64,000 nucleotides of DNA from contig NZ_RHNS01000008.1 of NCBI RefSeq assembly GCF_003946305.1, forward strand, positions 62,001 through 126,000, read 5' to 3'. The position numbers were made by a program, and so were the translations under genes. The notes below the pieces were generated by a model, which was given only the letters and a program-made list of their open reading frames with translations, was not told where the DNA came from and ran no database searches. The DNA is from Lacticaseibacillus porcinae (GTDB taxonomy: Bacteria > Bacillota > Bacilli > Lactobacillales > Lactobacillaceae). Shown piece after piece: positions 1-10,500 of this stretch; position 1 is the stretch's first letter; every line of letters begins with the position of its first letter.

Positions 1-2
1 CT

Positions 3-3000
3 ATCACTGAACAAACTGTCGATGTGGCGACCATTCCAACAACTGCGATTGATAATGACGGCACCGAATTATCGTTTGAGGTGAAGTATTATCCAACCAC
101 GATCACTGTTGATCCCCATGATCCCAAGACAGAAGGCACGCCGACACAAACAGATCCTGAGAGTCCGAAATATCCGGCAGGAGTGGATACTAAGGCATTA
201 AACACGACAGTGACGCAGATCATCCACTATGTCGATCAACGTGATGGGGGCACAACGACGACAGCCGATCATACGGCAACGTTGAATTTTGTACGGACGG
301 CCACGATCACTTTTGCTAAAGACGGTACGACACAAGTTGATTATTCTGCGTGGACGCCTGATTTATCAAAAGCCGCAACAGAAGCGGAAATTGCTGCTGC
401 AAGCACCTTTATCGCAGTGGAGAACCCAACGTTGACGACGGCGACTAGCGATCAACTCAGTTTGATCGTCGGCGCAAGTGACGCAACGACTGCTGCTCAG
501 GAGGTGGATCTCGCAACAGTTTTGCCGAATAACCAAACGATTTTAACAACGGATGTCTTGTATTATCCGGCAGTGATCATCGTTGAACCTGATGCACCAA
601 AGCAAGCAGGCGAAGCAACGATACCTGGCGACGCGAATAGTCCGAAATATCCTGAAGGTGTCAGCGACACTGATTTGACGCATGAAGTGACGCGGGTGAT
701 TCAATATATTAACAAGCAGACGGGTGAAGTGTTAGGAACTGAAACGCAAACTGCCGTCGCGACGCGTTCAGCGGCCATCACGTATCAGACGCTTGATGGC
801 GCACCAACAATCGTCTATTCGCCATGGAAGATCAATGGTGAATTAGATAGTGTCGCAAGTCCTGAATATCCCGACTTGTATGCGGCGATTCCAATGGTCG
901 AGGCACAAGCTGTGACAACTGAAGATTTTGATGTCAGTCGCAACTTTGCTGATGTGATCGTCGCTTACTATCCAACCAAGGTGACAGTAACTTCCGAAGA
1001 TCCTAAAGATGCTGGTACCTCAGTGGTTGAAGGTGACGACCAAGGGCCGAAGTATCCAGCAGGCGTGGGTGCAAGTGATTTGACACATGACGTTGTTCGC
1101 CAAATCAACTATGTCGATGCTCAAGGCAACGTCCTAGACACCACATCACAAACATCGACGTATACGCGAGATGCCGCACTCGTCTACACGGGTGTGACTG
1201 AAAAGCCGACGATCACCTACAGCGACTGGACTGGTAAGTTTGAATTTGATAGCGTTGTGAACCCAGTGATCGAGGGGTACTACACGTTAGCAAAAGACGT
1301 TGAAAAACAAGTCGTGACAGCTGCTGATGTTGACGCCAATCGTGTCTTTGAAGTTTCCGTCAAGTATTATGTCAGCGACGTGACCGTGACTGCCGACGAT
1401 CCTAAAGATGCAGGAACACCGGTAGTTGAAGGAGATGTTGAAGGGCCGAAGTATCCAGCAGGAGTCAGTGCAAGCGATTTGAATCACACCGTGGTACGCA
1501 AGATTAATTATGTTGACGTTCAAGGCAAAGTCTTGGCCACAGAGGTTCAAACCTTGACTTTCAAGCGCGACGCGAACCTGGTCTACACCAGTGAATCAGC
1601 GACGCCGACGATCACTTATACTGATTGGACTGGGGACTTTGAATTGGTTGGTGTGGCCAATCCTACAATTTCTGGGTACTACACGCTGGACAAAGATGTT
1701 GAAGCACAAACAGTAACTGTTGCAGATGTTGATGCGAGTCGCATCTTTGAAGCGACCGTGAAGTATTATCAGTCGAGCATTACGGTGACCGCCGATGACC
1801 CGAAAGATGCTGGTACGCCAGTGATCGATGGGGATGATGCCGGACCGAAGTACCCTGAAGGCGTCAGTGCCAGTGACTTAACGCATCAAGTCACGCGCCA
1901 AATTGCGTATGTCAATGCACAAGGCAACGTTTTGAATACGAAGGAACAAACGGAGTTCTACACTCGTGATGCTGCGTTAGTTTATACGGCTGACTCACCA
2001 ACACCGACGATAACCTATACGGACTGGCAAGGGAACTTTGAACTTGAGGGGGTTTCAAATCCAACGATTCCAGGCTTCTTCACATCAGCCAGTGACGTGG
2101 GGCCGCAAGTGGTCACCACAAATGACGTTGAAGAAAATCATGGATTTAATGTCGAGGTCAAATATTATGCCGCTGAAGTGAAGGTAACCCCTGATGATCC
2201 TAAAGATGCAGGGGCACCAGTAATCGAAGGTGACGATGTCGGACCGAAGTATCCTGAAGGCGTGAGTGCGAGTGATTTGACGCATCAAGTGATTCGTCAA
2301 ATCAACTATGTGGATACGCAAGGCAATGTTTTGGCTACTAAAGCACAGACACAAACCTATACGCGTGAGGCAGTGCTGGTTTATAGCGATGTGAACACGG
2401 CACCGACGATCACCTATAGTGACTGGTCTGGAACCTTTAGCTTGGATGGTGTGGAAAATCCTGCAATTTCCGGTTACTACACGTTGGCAAAAAATGTTGA
2501 AGCGCTGGATGTAACTGTTGCCGATGTGGAAGCTAATCGCGTCGTCGAAGTAGCTGTGAAGTATTACGCCTCCACAGTTAACGTCACTGCCGATGATCCA
2601 AAAGATGCAGGGACTCCTGTGATTGACGGGGATAATGCTGGGCCGAAGTATCCTGAAGGCGTCAGTGCGAGTGATCTGACACACACTGTTGTTCGGCAGA
2701 TCAGCTACGTTGATGCGCAAGGCAAAGTCTTAGGGACTAAAGATCAAACGCTGACCTTCAAACGCGACGCGGCATTGGTTTATACAGCTGATTCGCCAAC
2801 ACCGACGATCACTTATACTGACTGGACCGGCAACTTTGATTTTGTATCTGTTGAAAATCCGGCATTTTCCGGTTACTTCACCCAAACTAGTGAAGTAGAA
2901 AGTCAAACGGTGACAAAAGATGATGTTGAAGCGAACAAAGTCTTTGAAACAGTCGTGAAGTACTATGCAACTGATGTCAAAGTGACTGCCGACGATCCTA

Positions 3001-5600
3001 AAGATGCTGGAATGCTGGTCATTGACGGAGATGATTCCGGGCCGAAGTATCCTGAAGGCGTCAGTGCTAGTGACTTAACGCATCAAGTTGTGCGCCAAAT
3101 CCAATACGTTGATGTGCAAGGTAACGTGCTAGACACAAATACGCAAACGCTGGTTTATACGCGTGATGCGGACTTAGTCTATTCTGCAGAATCGGCAACA
3201 CCGACGATCACCTATACGGACTGGGCAGGGACTTTTGAATTTGAAGGTATTGCGAACCCTCCGATTTCAGGATTCTTCACCCCCAACAGTGGGGTGGAAA
3301 CTCAACCGGTCACTAAGAGTGATGTTGACGCTAGCCACGTATTTAACGAAACCGTGACGTATTACGCATCTGAAGTGAAAGTGACTGCTGACGATCCTAA
3401 AGATGCCGGGACACTCGTCATTGACGGCGATGATCAAGGACCAAAGTATCCGGAAGGCGTCAGTGCTAGTGATTTAACGCACACCGTTGTCCGCCAAATC
3501 AGTTATGTGGATCCTCAAGGTAATGTCCTGAAGACCGATGAACAAACACTGACCTTCACCCGTGATGCCTTGCTAGACTTTAGCGATGGTAAAAAAGCAC
3601 CGACGATCACCTACACGAATTGGAGTGGTGATTTCGAATTTGGTAGTGTGACGAATCCTTCAATTTTAGGCTACTTCACATTAGCAAAGGACGTCCAACC
3701 CCAGAGTGTAAGTACTGATGATGTTGATAATAGTCACGTCTTCAACGAGACGGTGATCTATTACGCAACTGAAGTTAAAGTCACTGCCGATGATCCTAAA
3801 GATGCAGGCACACCCGTCATTGACGGCGATGAACAAGGACCGAAATATCCTGAAGGTGTGAGTGCTAGTGATTTAACGCACACTGTTGTTCGTCAAATCA
3901 GTTATGTGGATATTGACGGTAATATCTTGTCCACCAAAGAACAATCGTTGAGCTTTACACGAGATGCACTGGTTACTTTTGACGACATTTCCGGAGAGCC
4001 AACGATCACCTATACTGACTGGCGGGGTGATTTTGAAATTGTGGGTGTTGCAAATCCTTCAATTCCAAATTACTTCACGCTTGCCGATGACGTCGGTGAG
4101 CAAGTGGTGACTCAGGATGACGTTGAAGTCAACAAACTGTTCGCCGTTGTAGTAACGTATTACCCTGCAGAAGTTAAAGTGACTGCCGAAGATCCTAAAG
4201 ATGTTGGAACACTAGTCATCGAAGGGGATGAGGCGGGACCGAAGTATCCTGCGGGTGTCAGTGATAGTGATTTGACGCATCAAGTCGTCCGTCAAATTAA
4301 GTATGTTGACGCTCAAGGCAATGTATTAGGCACCAAGGAACAAACGCAGACTTTCACGCGTGATGCGATACTGGTTTATATCAATGGTAGCGAATCACCG
4401 ACAATCACCTATACTGACTGGATCGGCAATTTCGAGTTAGCTGCGGTAGATAATCCAACGATTTCGGGATTTTACCCTTCGAAGAGCGGCGTCGATGCAC
4501 AAGTCGTATTGCCTAGTGACGTTGATGCCAGTCGTATCTTTGATGTCACAGTTAAGTATTACGCATCTGAAGTAACAGTCACTGCTGACGATCCAAAAGA
4601 TGCAGGCACACCAGTGGTTGAAGGCGATGACCAAGGACCGAAGTATCCTGAAGGCGTCAGTGCCAGTGATTTGACGCATCAAGTGGTGCGCAAGATCAAC
4701 TATGTGGACCCTCAAGGCAATGTGCTGAAGACCGCTGAACAAACGCTGACCTTTACGCGAAACGCTCAGTTGATTTATACCGATGGCATCACCGCACCGA
4801 CTATCATCTACACGGATTGGAGTGGCGACTTCGAATTTGCAGGCGTTACTAATCCAGTGATCACGGGCTACTACACGTCAGCAAAAGATGTTGAAGCACA
4901 AGATGTCGTTGTCAGCGATGTTGAAAGCAATCGCATTTTCAATGTGACTGTAAAGTATTATGCAACTGAAGTCACAGTCACACCTGAAAATCCTAAAGAT
5001 GCCGGCACACCAGTGGTTGAAGGCGATGATCAAGGACCGAAATATCCTGAAGGCGTTAGTGCCAGTGACTTGAACAAAACGATCACGCAAACGATCAAGT
5101 ACGTCGATCAAGCAGGCAAGCCAGTTGCCGAAGCGCACATTGCAACGATAAGCTTCACACGAACTGCCAAAATCGTCTTTGATGCGCAAGGTAACGCAAC
5201 TGTCAGCTACTCTGCTTGGACACCAGTCACTAGCGGCACCTTTGCTGCAGTGACGAGTCCTGTGATCAATGGCATGACGACTGCGACAAAAGGCGTCAAT
5301 GCTCAAGTTGCGGATCCTGATGCAGATGATACCGTGACGACTGTAACCTACACGGCAGTCGCACCAGTACCGCAACCGACACCGAACCCACCGGCTCTGG
5401 AACCGAAGACGCCAGCGCCGCAAGTCAATGCAACACAAACTGTCACACCTGCACCAGTGGCAAAACCAAATGTGAAACCAGCAGCTTTACCACAGATGGG
5501 AGATGAACAAGCACCAACCACTTCAATTATCGGCGTGATCCTCGCCACGTTAATGGGGATCTTTGGACTTGCTGGTAAGAAACGACGCAAAGATGAATAA
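3..5600 (+). CDS. Giant Mub-B2-like repeat cell-wall adhesin, 5' end outside window
   Basis: This is the C-terminal 1865 or so residues of a sortase-anchored surface protein. The frame stays open to the left edge, and the GTG at 24 is an internal codon because upstream residues continue the repeat, so the real start lies outside. The visible part has 13 repeats of about 133 residues. Each contains a DPKDAGTP linker, a GPKYPEGVSASDL segment and a Mub B2-like domain ending near ITYTDW. A proline-rich wall-spanning stretch follows, then LPQMG at nt 5487-5501, a hydrophobic segment and a KKRRKDE tail. The sorting motif has Met where LPXTG has Thr. The family binds mucus or host/plant glycoproteins; that role is inferred. 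A terminator follows directly. Confidence 0.93.
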   Translation: MTEQTVDVATIPTTAIDNDGTELSFEVKYYPTTITVDPHDPKTEGTPTQTDPESPKYPAGVDTKALNTTVTQIIHYVDQRDGGTTTTADHTATLNFVRTATITFAKDGTTQVDYSAWTPDLSKAATEAEIAAASTFIAVENPTLTTATSDQLSLIVGASDATTAAQEVDLATVLPNNQTILTTDVLYYPAVIIVEPDAPKQAGEATIPGDANSPKYPEGVSDTDLTHEVTRVIQYINKQTGEVLGTETQTAVATRSAAITYQTLDGAPTIVYSPWKINGELDSVASPEYPDLYAAIPMVEAQAVTTEDFDVSRNFADVIVAYYPTKVTVTSEDPKDAGTSVVEGDDQGPKYPAGVGASDLTHDVVRQINYVDAQGNVLDTTSQTSTYTRDAALVYTGVTEKPTITYSDWTGKFEFDSVVNPVIEGYYTLAKDVEKQVVTAADVDANRVFEVSVKYYVSDVTVTADDPKDAGTPVVEGDVEGPKYPAGVSASDLNHTVVRKINYVDVQGKVLATEVQTLTFKRDANLVYTSESATPTITYTDWTGDFELVGVANPTISGYYTLDKDVEAQTVTVADVDASRIFEATVKYYQSSITVTADDPKDAGTPVIDGDDAGPKYPEGVSASDLTHQVTRQIAYVNAQGNVLNTKEQTEFYTRDAALVYTADSPTPTITYTDWQGNFELEGVSNPTIPGFFTSASDVGPQVVTTNDVEENHGFNVEVKYYAAEVKVTPDDPKDAGAPVIEGDDVGPKYPEGVSASDLTHQVIRQINYVDTQGNVLATKAQTQTYTREAVLVYSDVNTAPTITYSDWSGTFSLDGVENPAISGYYTLAKNVEALDVTVADVEANRVVEVAVKYYASTVNVTADDPKDAGTPVIDGDNAGPKYPEGVSASDLTHTVVRQISYVDAQGKVLGTKDQTLTFKRDAALVYTADSPTPTITYTDWTGNFDFVSVENPAFSGYFTQTSEVESQTVTKDDVEANKVFETVVKYYATDVKVTADDPKDAGMLVIDGDDSGPKYPEGVSASDLTHQVVRQIQYVDVQGNVLDTNTQTLVYTRDADLVYSAESATPTITYTDWAGTFEFEGIANPPISGFFTPNSGVETQPVTKSDVDASHVFNETVTYYASEVKVTADDPKDAGTLVIDGDDQGPKYPEGVSASDLTHTVVRQISYVDPQGNVLKTDEQTLTFTRDALLDFSDGKKAPTITYTNWSGDFEFGSVTNPSILGYFTLAKDVQPQSVSTDDVDNSHVFNETVIYYATEVKVTADDPKDAGTPVIDGDEQGPKYPEGVSASDLTHTVVRQISYVDIDGNILSTKEQSLSFTRDALVTFDDISGEPTITYTDWRGDFEIVGVANPSIPNYFTLADDVGEQVVTQDDVEVNKLFAVVVTYYPAEVKVTAEDPKDVGTLVIEGDEAGPKYPAGVSDSDLTHQVVRQIKYVDAQGNVLGTKEQTQTFTRDAILVYINGSESPTITYTDWIGNFELAAVDNPTISGFYPSKSGVDAQVVLPSDVDASRIFDVTVKYYASEVTVTADDPKDAGTPVVEGDDQGPKYPEGVSASDLTHQVVRKINYVDPQGNVLKTAEQTLTFTRNAQLIYTDGITAPTIIYTDWSGDFEFAGVTNPVITGYYTSAKDVEAQDVVVSDVESNRIFNVTVKYYATEVTVTPENPKDAGTPVVEGDDQGPKYPEGVSASDLNKTITQTIKYVDQAGKPVAEAHIATISFTRTAKIVFDAQGNATVSYSAWTPVTSGTFAAVTSPVINGMTTATKGVNAQVADPDADDTVTTVTYTAVAPVPQPTPNPPALEPKTPAPQVNATQTVTPAPVAKPNVKPAALPQMGDEQAPTTSIIGVILATLMGIFGLAGKKRRKDE
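118..5060 (+). repeat. 13-unit coding tandem repeat, about 399-bp period
   Basis: The linker motif DPKDAG (or a variant) recurs near nt 118, 595, 1002, 1399, 1798, 2208, 2607, 2998, 3397, 3796, 4195, 4594 and 4993. The last five units are exactly 399 bp apart. Internal units are the most alike; the first two and the last are the most diverged. All differences keep the reading frame. Confidence 0.9.
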
Positions 5601-5623
5601 CCTGAAGCCTTAAGTTTAACGAG

Positions 5624-5653
5624 GAGGCCTTCCAATTGGGAGGTCTCTTTTTT
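5624..5653 (+). terminator. Terminator of the adhesin gene
   Basis: A stem (GAGGCCTTCC paired through G-U wobbles with GGGAGGTCTC, AATT loop) is followed by a T run. Confidence 0.75.
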
Positions 5654-5654
5654 C

Positions 5655-5694
5655 CGCAACAAAACAGGAGTCCGAAGCAGCGTTCGGACTCCTG
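5655..5694 (-). terminator. Terminator of the HAD phosphatase gene
   Basis: An 11-bp perfect hairpin (AGGAGTCCGAA / TTCGGACTCCT) is followed on the minus strand by TTTTGTTG. It separates the two convergent genes. Confidence 0.7.
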
Positions 5695-5729
5695 TGATCA
5701 CTCTTAAGTGACCGAGATGAAATTCACGG

Positions 5730-6347
5730 TTATAATGTCAGTAAGTCACTAGGTGTCTTCAGCGCATAAGCAATCGGTTGAAGTTCATCGCTTGGTTGAT
5801 TGGTCCAAGTCGCTAATGCAAAAGGCACTTGGGCATCTTTTGCGGCATGTGAATCGGTAACGGTATCGCCGATATAAACCGCATTCGCAGTGGTTTCACC
5901 TAAGCGGTCCAGCGCTAACAAAATCGGATCGCCAAACGGCTTATTGCGCTTAGCGTCATGCGCAAGCACTGCTGTATCGATATAATCAGAGAAGTGATAA
6001 CGCTGATCGTCAATGGCAAACTCAGGTGCCGCTTTTGACGTGACGATCCCGATTTTATGGCCGGCGTCGCGCAAAGCACTTAATGTTTCTGGCATACCGG
6101 CGATCCAGTCGACAGCCGGGGCGTAAACTTTTGAATCTGCGATCCATTGGTTGATCATTTCAGTGGCGGCGTCTCCGGAAAATCCTAGGTGCTTGGCGGT
6201 ATCTTGAGACGGGATGCCATTGGAGAAAGTCAGCTCTTCAAGTGTGTAATCACGGTCGTAGCGACGCATGGTATCTTGTAATCCTTTTAAGTACATGGCG
6301 ACGGAATCGATCAAGGTGCCGTCGATATCAAAAATAAATGCAGACAT
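5730..6347 (-). CDS. HAD-family hydrolase, phosphoglycolate phosphatase / PpaX-like
   Basis: This 205-residue cytosolic phosphatase of the HAD superfamily has all four motifs. The nucleophile motif is FDIDGT (Asp7, Asp9), with Thr in VTSK as motif II, Lys in NKPFGDP as motif III, and YIGDTVTDS as motif IV near residue 158. The helical cap between motifs I and II is typical of the phosphoglycolate phosphatase / pyrophosphatase PpaX / beta-phosphoglucomutase-like group. The substrate cannot be told from sequence. The gene is read away from sbcD, with only 47 bp between the start codons, and is closed by its own hairpin. Confidence 0.85.
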   Translation of the reverse strand: MSAFIFDIDGTLIDSVAMYLKGLQDTMRRYDRDYTLEELTFSNGIPSQDTAKHLGFSGDAATEMINQWIADSKVYAPAVDWIAGMPETLSALRDAGHKIGIVTSKAAPEFAIDDQRYHFSDYIDTAVLAHDAKRNKPFGDPILLALDRLGETTANAVYIGDTVTDSHAAKDAQVPFALATWTNQPSDELQPIAYALKTPSDLLTL

Positions 6348-6394
6348 GGAAGCACTTCCTTTCTCAACTAGTATACCAAAGGAGTTGGCGTATT

Positions 6395-7513
6395 TTGAAA
6401 ATTTTGCACACAGCAGATTGGCATATCGGCAAAAAACTTGCGGGATTTGACTTGCTCGACGATCAAAAGGCGATTTTCCAACAGTTAGTGAAAGTCGCCC
6501 AACAAGAACAAGTTGATGCGATCATCATCGCCGGCGATTTATATGACCGAGCACTTCCCAATGAAGCCGCAGTCGAAACAGTCAACGACATGTTGTTTGA
6601 ATTGAACCGCAAATTAAACTACCCGTTGTTAGTGGTGTCAGGCAACCACGACTCGGCAGTGCGCCTAAACACTGGCCGCGACTGGTATGCGTCGACACAA
6701 CTTTACTTAAATACGCAACTTGATCAAGCCTTCACGCCGATCACCCTTGGCGATAGTCAATTTTTCTTATTGCCATACTTCGAACCGGTGGCGGCGCGGT
6801 TGTATTTCAACGATGACAGCTTGACGAACATTGCCAAGGCAATGGTTCCTGTGGTTGAGAAAATGCAGTCTTTGTTTGCCCCAGACAAACGCCATATTTT
6901 AGTCGGTCACTTTTTTGCGGCAGGCAGTGAACACTCAGATTCTGAGACACGCGTGAATGTCGGCGGGTTAGATGCAGTAGCAGTCGGCGATCTTTCGCCA
7001 TTTGATTATGTCGCCCTCGGTCATTTGCACAGCCGCCACGCATTAGACGCTGAGAAAATTCAATATTCAGGTAGCTTGTTGAAATATTCCGTGTCAGAAG
7101 TCGCCCAAGAAAAAGGCGTCTACATTTTGGATACCGACACGATGACGCGCAAATTCATCGCCTTAGCACCTAAACGAGAAGTCCAACACCTGACTGATAG
7201 CTTCGAGCACCTTTCAGACCCGGCGATTTATCAAGAGCTCGATCGCGATGCTTATACGGCGATCACGTTGACGGATACGGAAGTCATTCCTAATGTCATG
7301 GCGCAATTGCGTGAGATTTTTCCGCAAGTGATCGGTTTGGATCGTCAACATGGGGTGCAACTGGCAGATCGACCAACTGTCGCGAAATTAGAAAAATTAT
7401 CGCCGACAGAATTACTCGGTGACTTCTACGATCATGTGTCAGATAGTGAATTGACTGATGCTCAGCGTCATTGGGCCGATCAAGCGTTGACCACCGCACA
7501 AAAGGAGGACTGA
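6395..7513 (+). CDS. sbcD: Exonuclease subunit SbcD (Mre11 family)
   Basis: This is the nuclease half of the SbcCD complex, which opens hairpins and cleaves at DNA ends during repair. The 372-residue protein carries the metallophosphoesterase motifs: DWH (Asp8, His10), GDLYD (47-51), GNHD (83-86), GHFF near 171 and GHLH near 208. I chose the TTG at 6395, giving LKILHTADWHIG, because AAAGGAG lies 10 nt upstream and family members begin exactly here. An in-frame ATG at 6338 would add 19 unrelated residues and overlap the divergent HAD gene. The stop is followed after one base by sbcC, whose ribosome site lies inside sbcD. Confidence 0.95.
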   Translation: MKILHTADWHIGKKLAGFDLLDDQKAIFQQLVKVAQQEQVDAIIIAGDLYDRALPNEAAVETVNDMLFELNRKLNYPLLVVSGNHDSAVRLNTGRDWYASTQLYLNTQLDQAFTPITLGDSQFFLLPYFEPVAARLYFNDDSLTNIAKAMVPVVEKMQSLFAPDKRHILVGHFFAAGSEHSDSETRVNVGGLDAVAVGDLSPFDYVALGHLHSRHALDAEKIQYSGSLLKYSVSEVAQEKGVYILDTDTMTRKFIALAPKREVQHLTDSFEHLSDPAIYQELDRDAYTAITLTDTEVIPNVMAQLREIFPQVIGLDRQHGVQLADRPTVAKLEKLSPTELLGDFYDHVSDSELTDAQRHWADQALTTAQKED

Positions 7514-7514
7514 C

Positions 7515-10500
7515 ATGCGCTTAAAACAATTACACATGCAAAACTTTGGACCTTATCGCGATGAGCAAGTGGACTTTGAAGCTTTCGATACCACGCCATT
7601 GTTTTTGATCAGTGGGAAAACTGGTGCGGGGAAAACGACGATTTTTGATGCGATGGTGTTTGCGTTGTATGGGACGACCACAGGTGGTGAACGGACTGGC
7701 AATGAAATGCGAGCGAACTTTGCGACCCCTGAAGAATCGACTAATGTGACCTTGAGTTTCACTCATGGTGGCCGTGACTACGTGATCACGCGCTCGCCGC
7801 AACAGCTTTTAGCGAAGAAGCGCGGTGATGGCCTCACCAATGTTCCAGCCAAAGTCTCGTTGAAAATTTTCGTTGACGGCGCTGAAGTTGATGAATTGAC
7901 GAAAGTGCAAACCGTCAGTGATCGCATCGACAGTTTATTGCAACTAGACGCTAATCAGTTTCGCCAAATGGTGTTGTTACCACAAGGGAAGTTCCGGCAA
8001 TTTTTAGATGCGAATTCTGATGCCAAAGCAGATCTGTTGCGGCATTTATTTGGGACAGACCTGTATTTGCGCTGGCAAACCAGCATTCAAACTGCCGCCA
8101 AGAAACAAAGCCGCGAGCTAGACGCCAAGCAAGCACGACTCGAAACGTTAAGTTCGCAATTTGATTATGGCGAACATGTACCTTCAGAAACTGCCACGTT
8201 AGCGGATAAAATTGAACTGATGTCCGCACAACTCGCGTATCAAACTGAAGCGTTAAATGCTTTGCTGACCCAGTCAACCCAAGCTAAAACGCACTATGAT
8301 CAAGCCAACGCTGCTTATCAAACTGGCAGTGCCTTGGCACAAGCTTTTCAACGTTTGCATCAAGCCACGGCAGCGTTAGCAGAACTTGATCTTCAAGCCA
8401 CGCAGTTAGCCGCGCAAACCAAGCACTTGAAAGACTTGCAATGGGCGCATGAATGGCAACCGACTGCTGAACAAATTGCCAAAGCGCAAGTGGATCGGCA
8501 AAAGTTGTTGAAGCAAGTCGCTGAGGCAAAAATTTCATTGACCAAAGCACAGCATCAACTTGACGACGCGCAATCACAACAAAAAGAATTGCAAGCACAA
8601 AGCCCAGCCATGAAACTTGCAGAACAACAATTATCAAAGCTTGAAGAAACCAAAGCTCAGCTTCAAAAACTCGCAGATCTGCAGGCCACGCAACAACAAG
8701 CAGCCGCAACGCAAAAACAATTAGCTTTGCATGCCGATCAAGCGTTGACGCAATTCAATGCGTTGCAAATGCAATTGACTGAAAAGCAACAAGCCTTGGT
8801 CGAACTGGCAAAGTCAGATCAAACCACCAAATTGGCTAAGTTAGAAACTTTGACTGCAGGCTTATCTGCAACTGCGCGCAGTTGGCAACAAAGTCGTCAA
8901 CGCCTAACAGATGCGCAAGCACAACTCACTCAAGCCGAAACAATTGCCAGTCAAGCAGACGCAGCAGCAATTGCAGCTGATGCGCAATATCAACAATTGC
9001 ACGACCAAAGCCTCACTAATCAAATTGCGGCATTAGTTGGCCAACTTTTCGAAAATGCGCCATGCCCAGTATGTGGAAGTTTAGATCATCCCCATCCCGC
9101 AACAGTTGAAGCCGGTCAAATGGTCACCCCTGAAGCGTTGAAACAAGCCGATGCCAAGCGTACAGCCGCATCTTCCGCCTTAGCACAAGCAGAAGCGAAT
9201 ACGGCACGTTTAAATCAACAGCTTTTGCAATTAACGAAAGACGTTGACGACAATGCCCAAGCGATTCAAACGCAAGCCGGGGAGCTCGCGCAAGGCGACG
9301 CCGAAGCGACATTAGACGTTTTGCGTCAACAACTGATCACGTTACGAACAGCTCAAAAGCAATGGCAAACGCAAAACGTAGAATTACTCCAACAAGTTGA
9401 GACATTGACGACAAAAGTGCAGGCGGCGCAAGTGACCGTCGATGACACCAAAGCGCAGGTACAACAACAAGCGTTGCAACTTGCCGGCTTCACTGCACAA
9501 GTAGAAGCGGCAAGTCATGCGCTGGCGGATCCGACGTTAAGCTTGGCTGACATCAACGCCCAGCAACAGACCTTGCAACAGCAGTTGTCAAGTTATGAGC
9601 AAGCTACCACTGCCAATACGCAAAGCTTGCAACAAAACAATCAAGCGTTGACGCGTTTGACGACTAGCATTCAAGACCACAACACCCAAATTCAAACGCT
9701 TGAAGCGACTGAATCAGCGGCGCAAGCAAAACTGACGCAAGCGTTGCACGCACATGGTGATATGTCTGAAGCAGAGTTCAACGCGTTGATGCAAGCTAGT
9801 GGCGAGATCAAAGCGTTACAAACGCAAATTGAAACAGCCAAAACGCAACGTTCACAACAACAGGCGTTGAAAGCTTCTGCTGAAAAGCAAATCGGCGAAC
9901 GATCAGAACCTGACTTAGAGGCACTCACGCAAGCACGGCAACAAGCTGAATTGGCTAACACGCAAGCGACCCAACAAGCCGCTTCAGCGCAACATGCGTT
10001 GACCCAAGCCCAAAGCTTAGTCGCCACGATTCAACAAGAATACGGCGATAATCAAGCGGCGCTACAAGAAAATATCGCCTTGCAAAACCTTGCCGCGGTG
10101 GTCAACGGCAACAACGCGCAACGTTTATCGTTGGAGCGCTATGTGCTGCGGACCTACTTACAACAAGTGTTAGTCGTTGCTAACAAGCGTTTAGAAGGAT
10201 TATCTGATGGCCGCTATCAATTGGCTTTGCATCAAGAGCCTGGCAGTTATAAAAATGATTCTGGTTTGGAAATCGATGTTTATGATGATCAAGTCGGCGA
10301 AACCCGCTCAGTGCACACGTTGTCTGGTGGGGAATCGTTTATCGCGGCGCTTGCTTTAGCCTTAGCGTTAGGCGAAGTGATCCAAGAACAAGCAGGCGGG
10401 GTATCCATCGATGCGCTGTTCATCGACGAAGGCTTTGGCTCACTGGATCAAAGTTCTTTGGATACTGCGCTTGAAGCGTTAGAGTCGATTGAAGGACAGT

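Noticed and set aside
2085-2720. A 211-codon antisense ORF inside the adhesin gene, with similar ones at 1287-1550, 4437-4742 and 4878-5438
   Set aside because: They recur because the sense repeats recur. They have no ribosome sites, and the peptides are Cys/His/Ile-rich and unlike real proteins.
118-5060. Regular repeats that could suggest a CRISPR array
   Set aside because: The period is about 399 bp and fully coding, with no short repeats and unique spacers and no cas genes.
5487-5501. LPQMG as a sequencing error for LPQTG
   Set aside because: The same change appears independently in a second, unrelated surface gene at 28352-28366, so a real variant is more likely.
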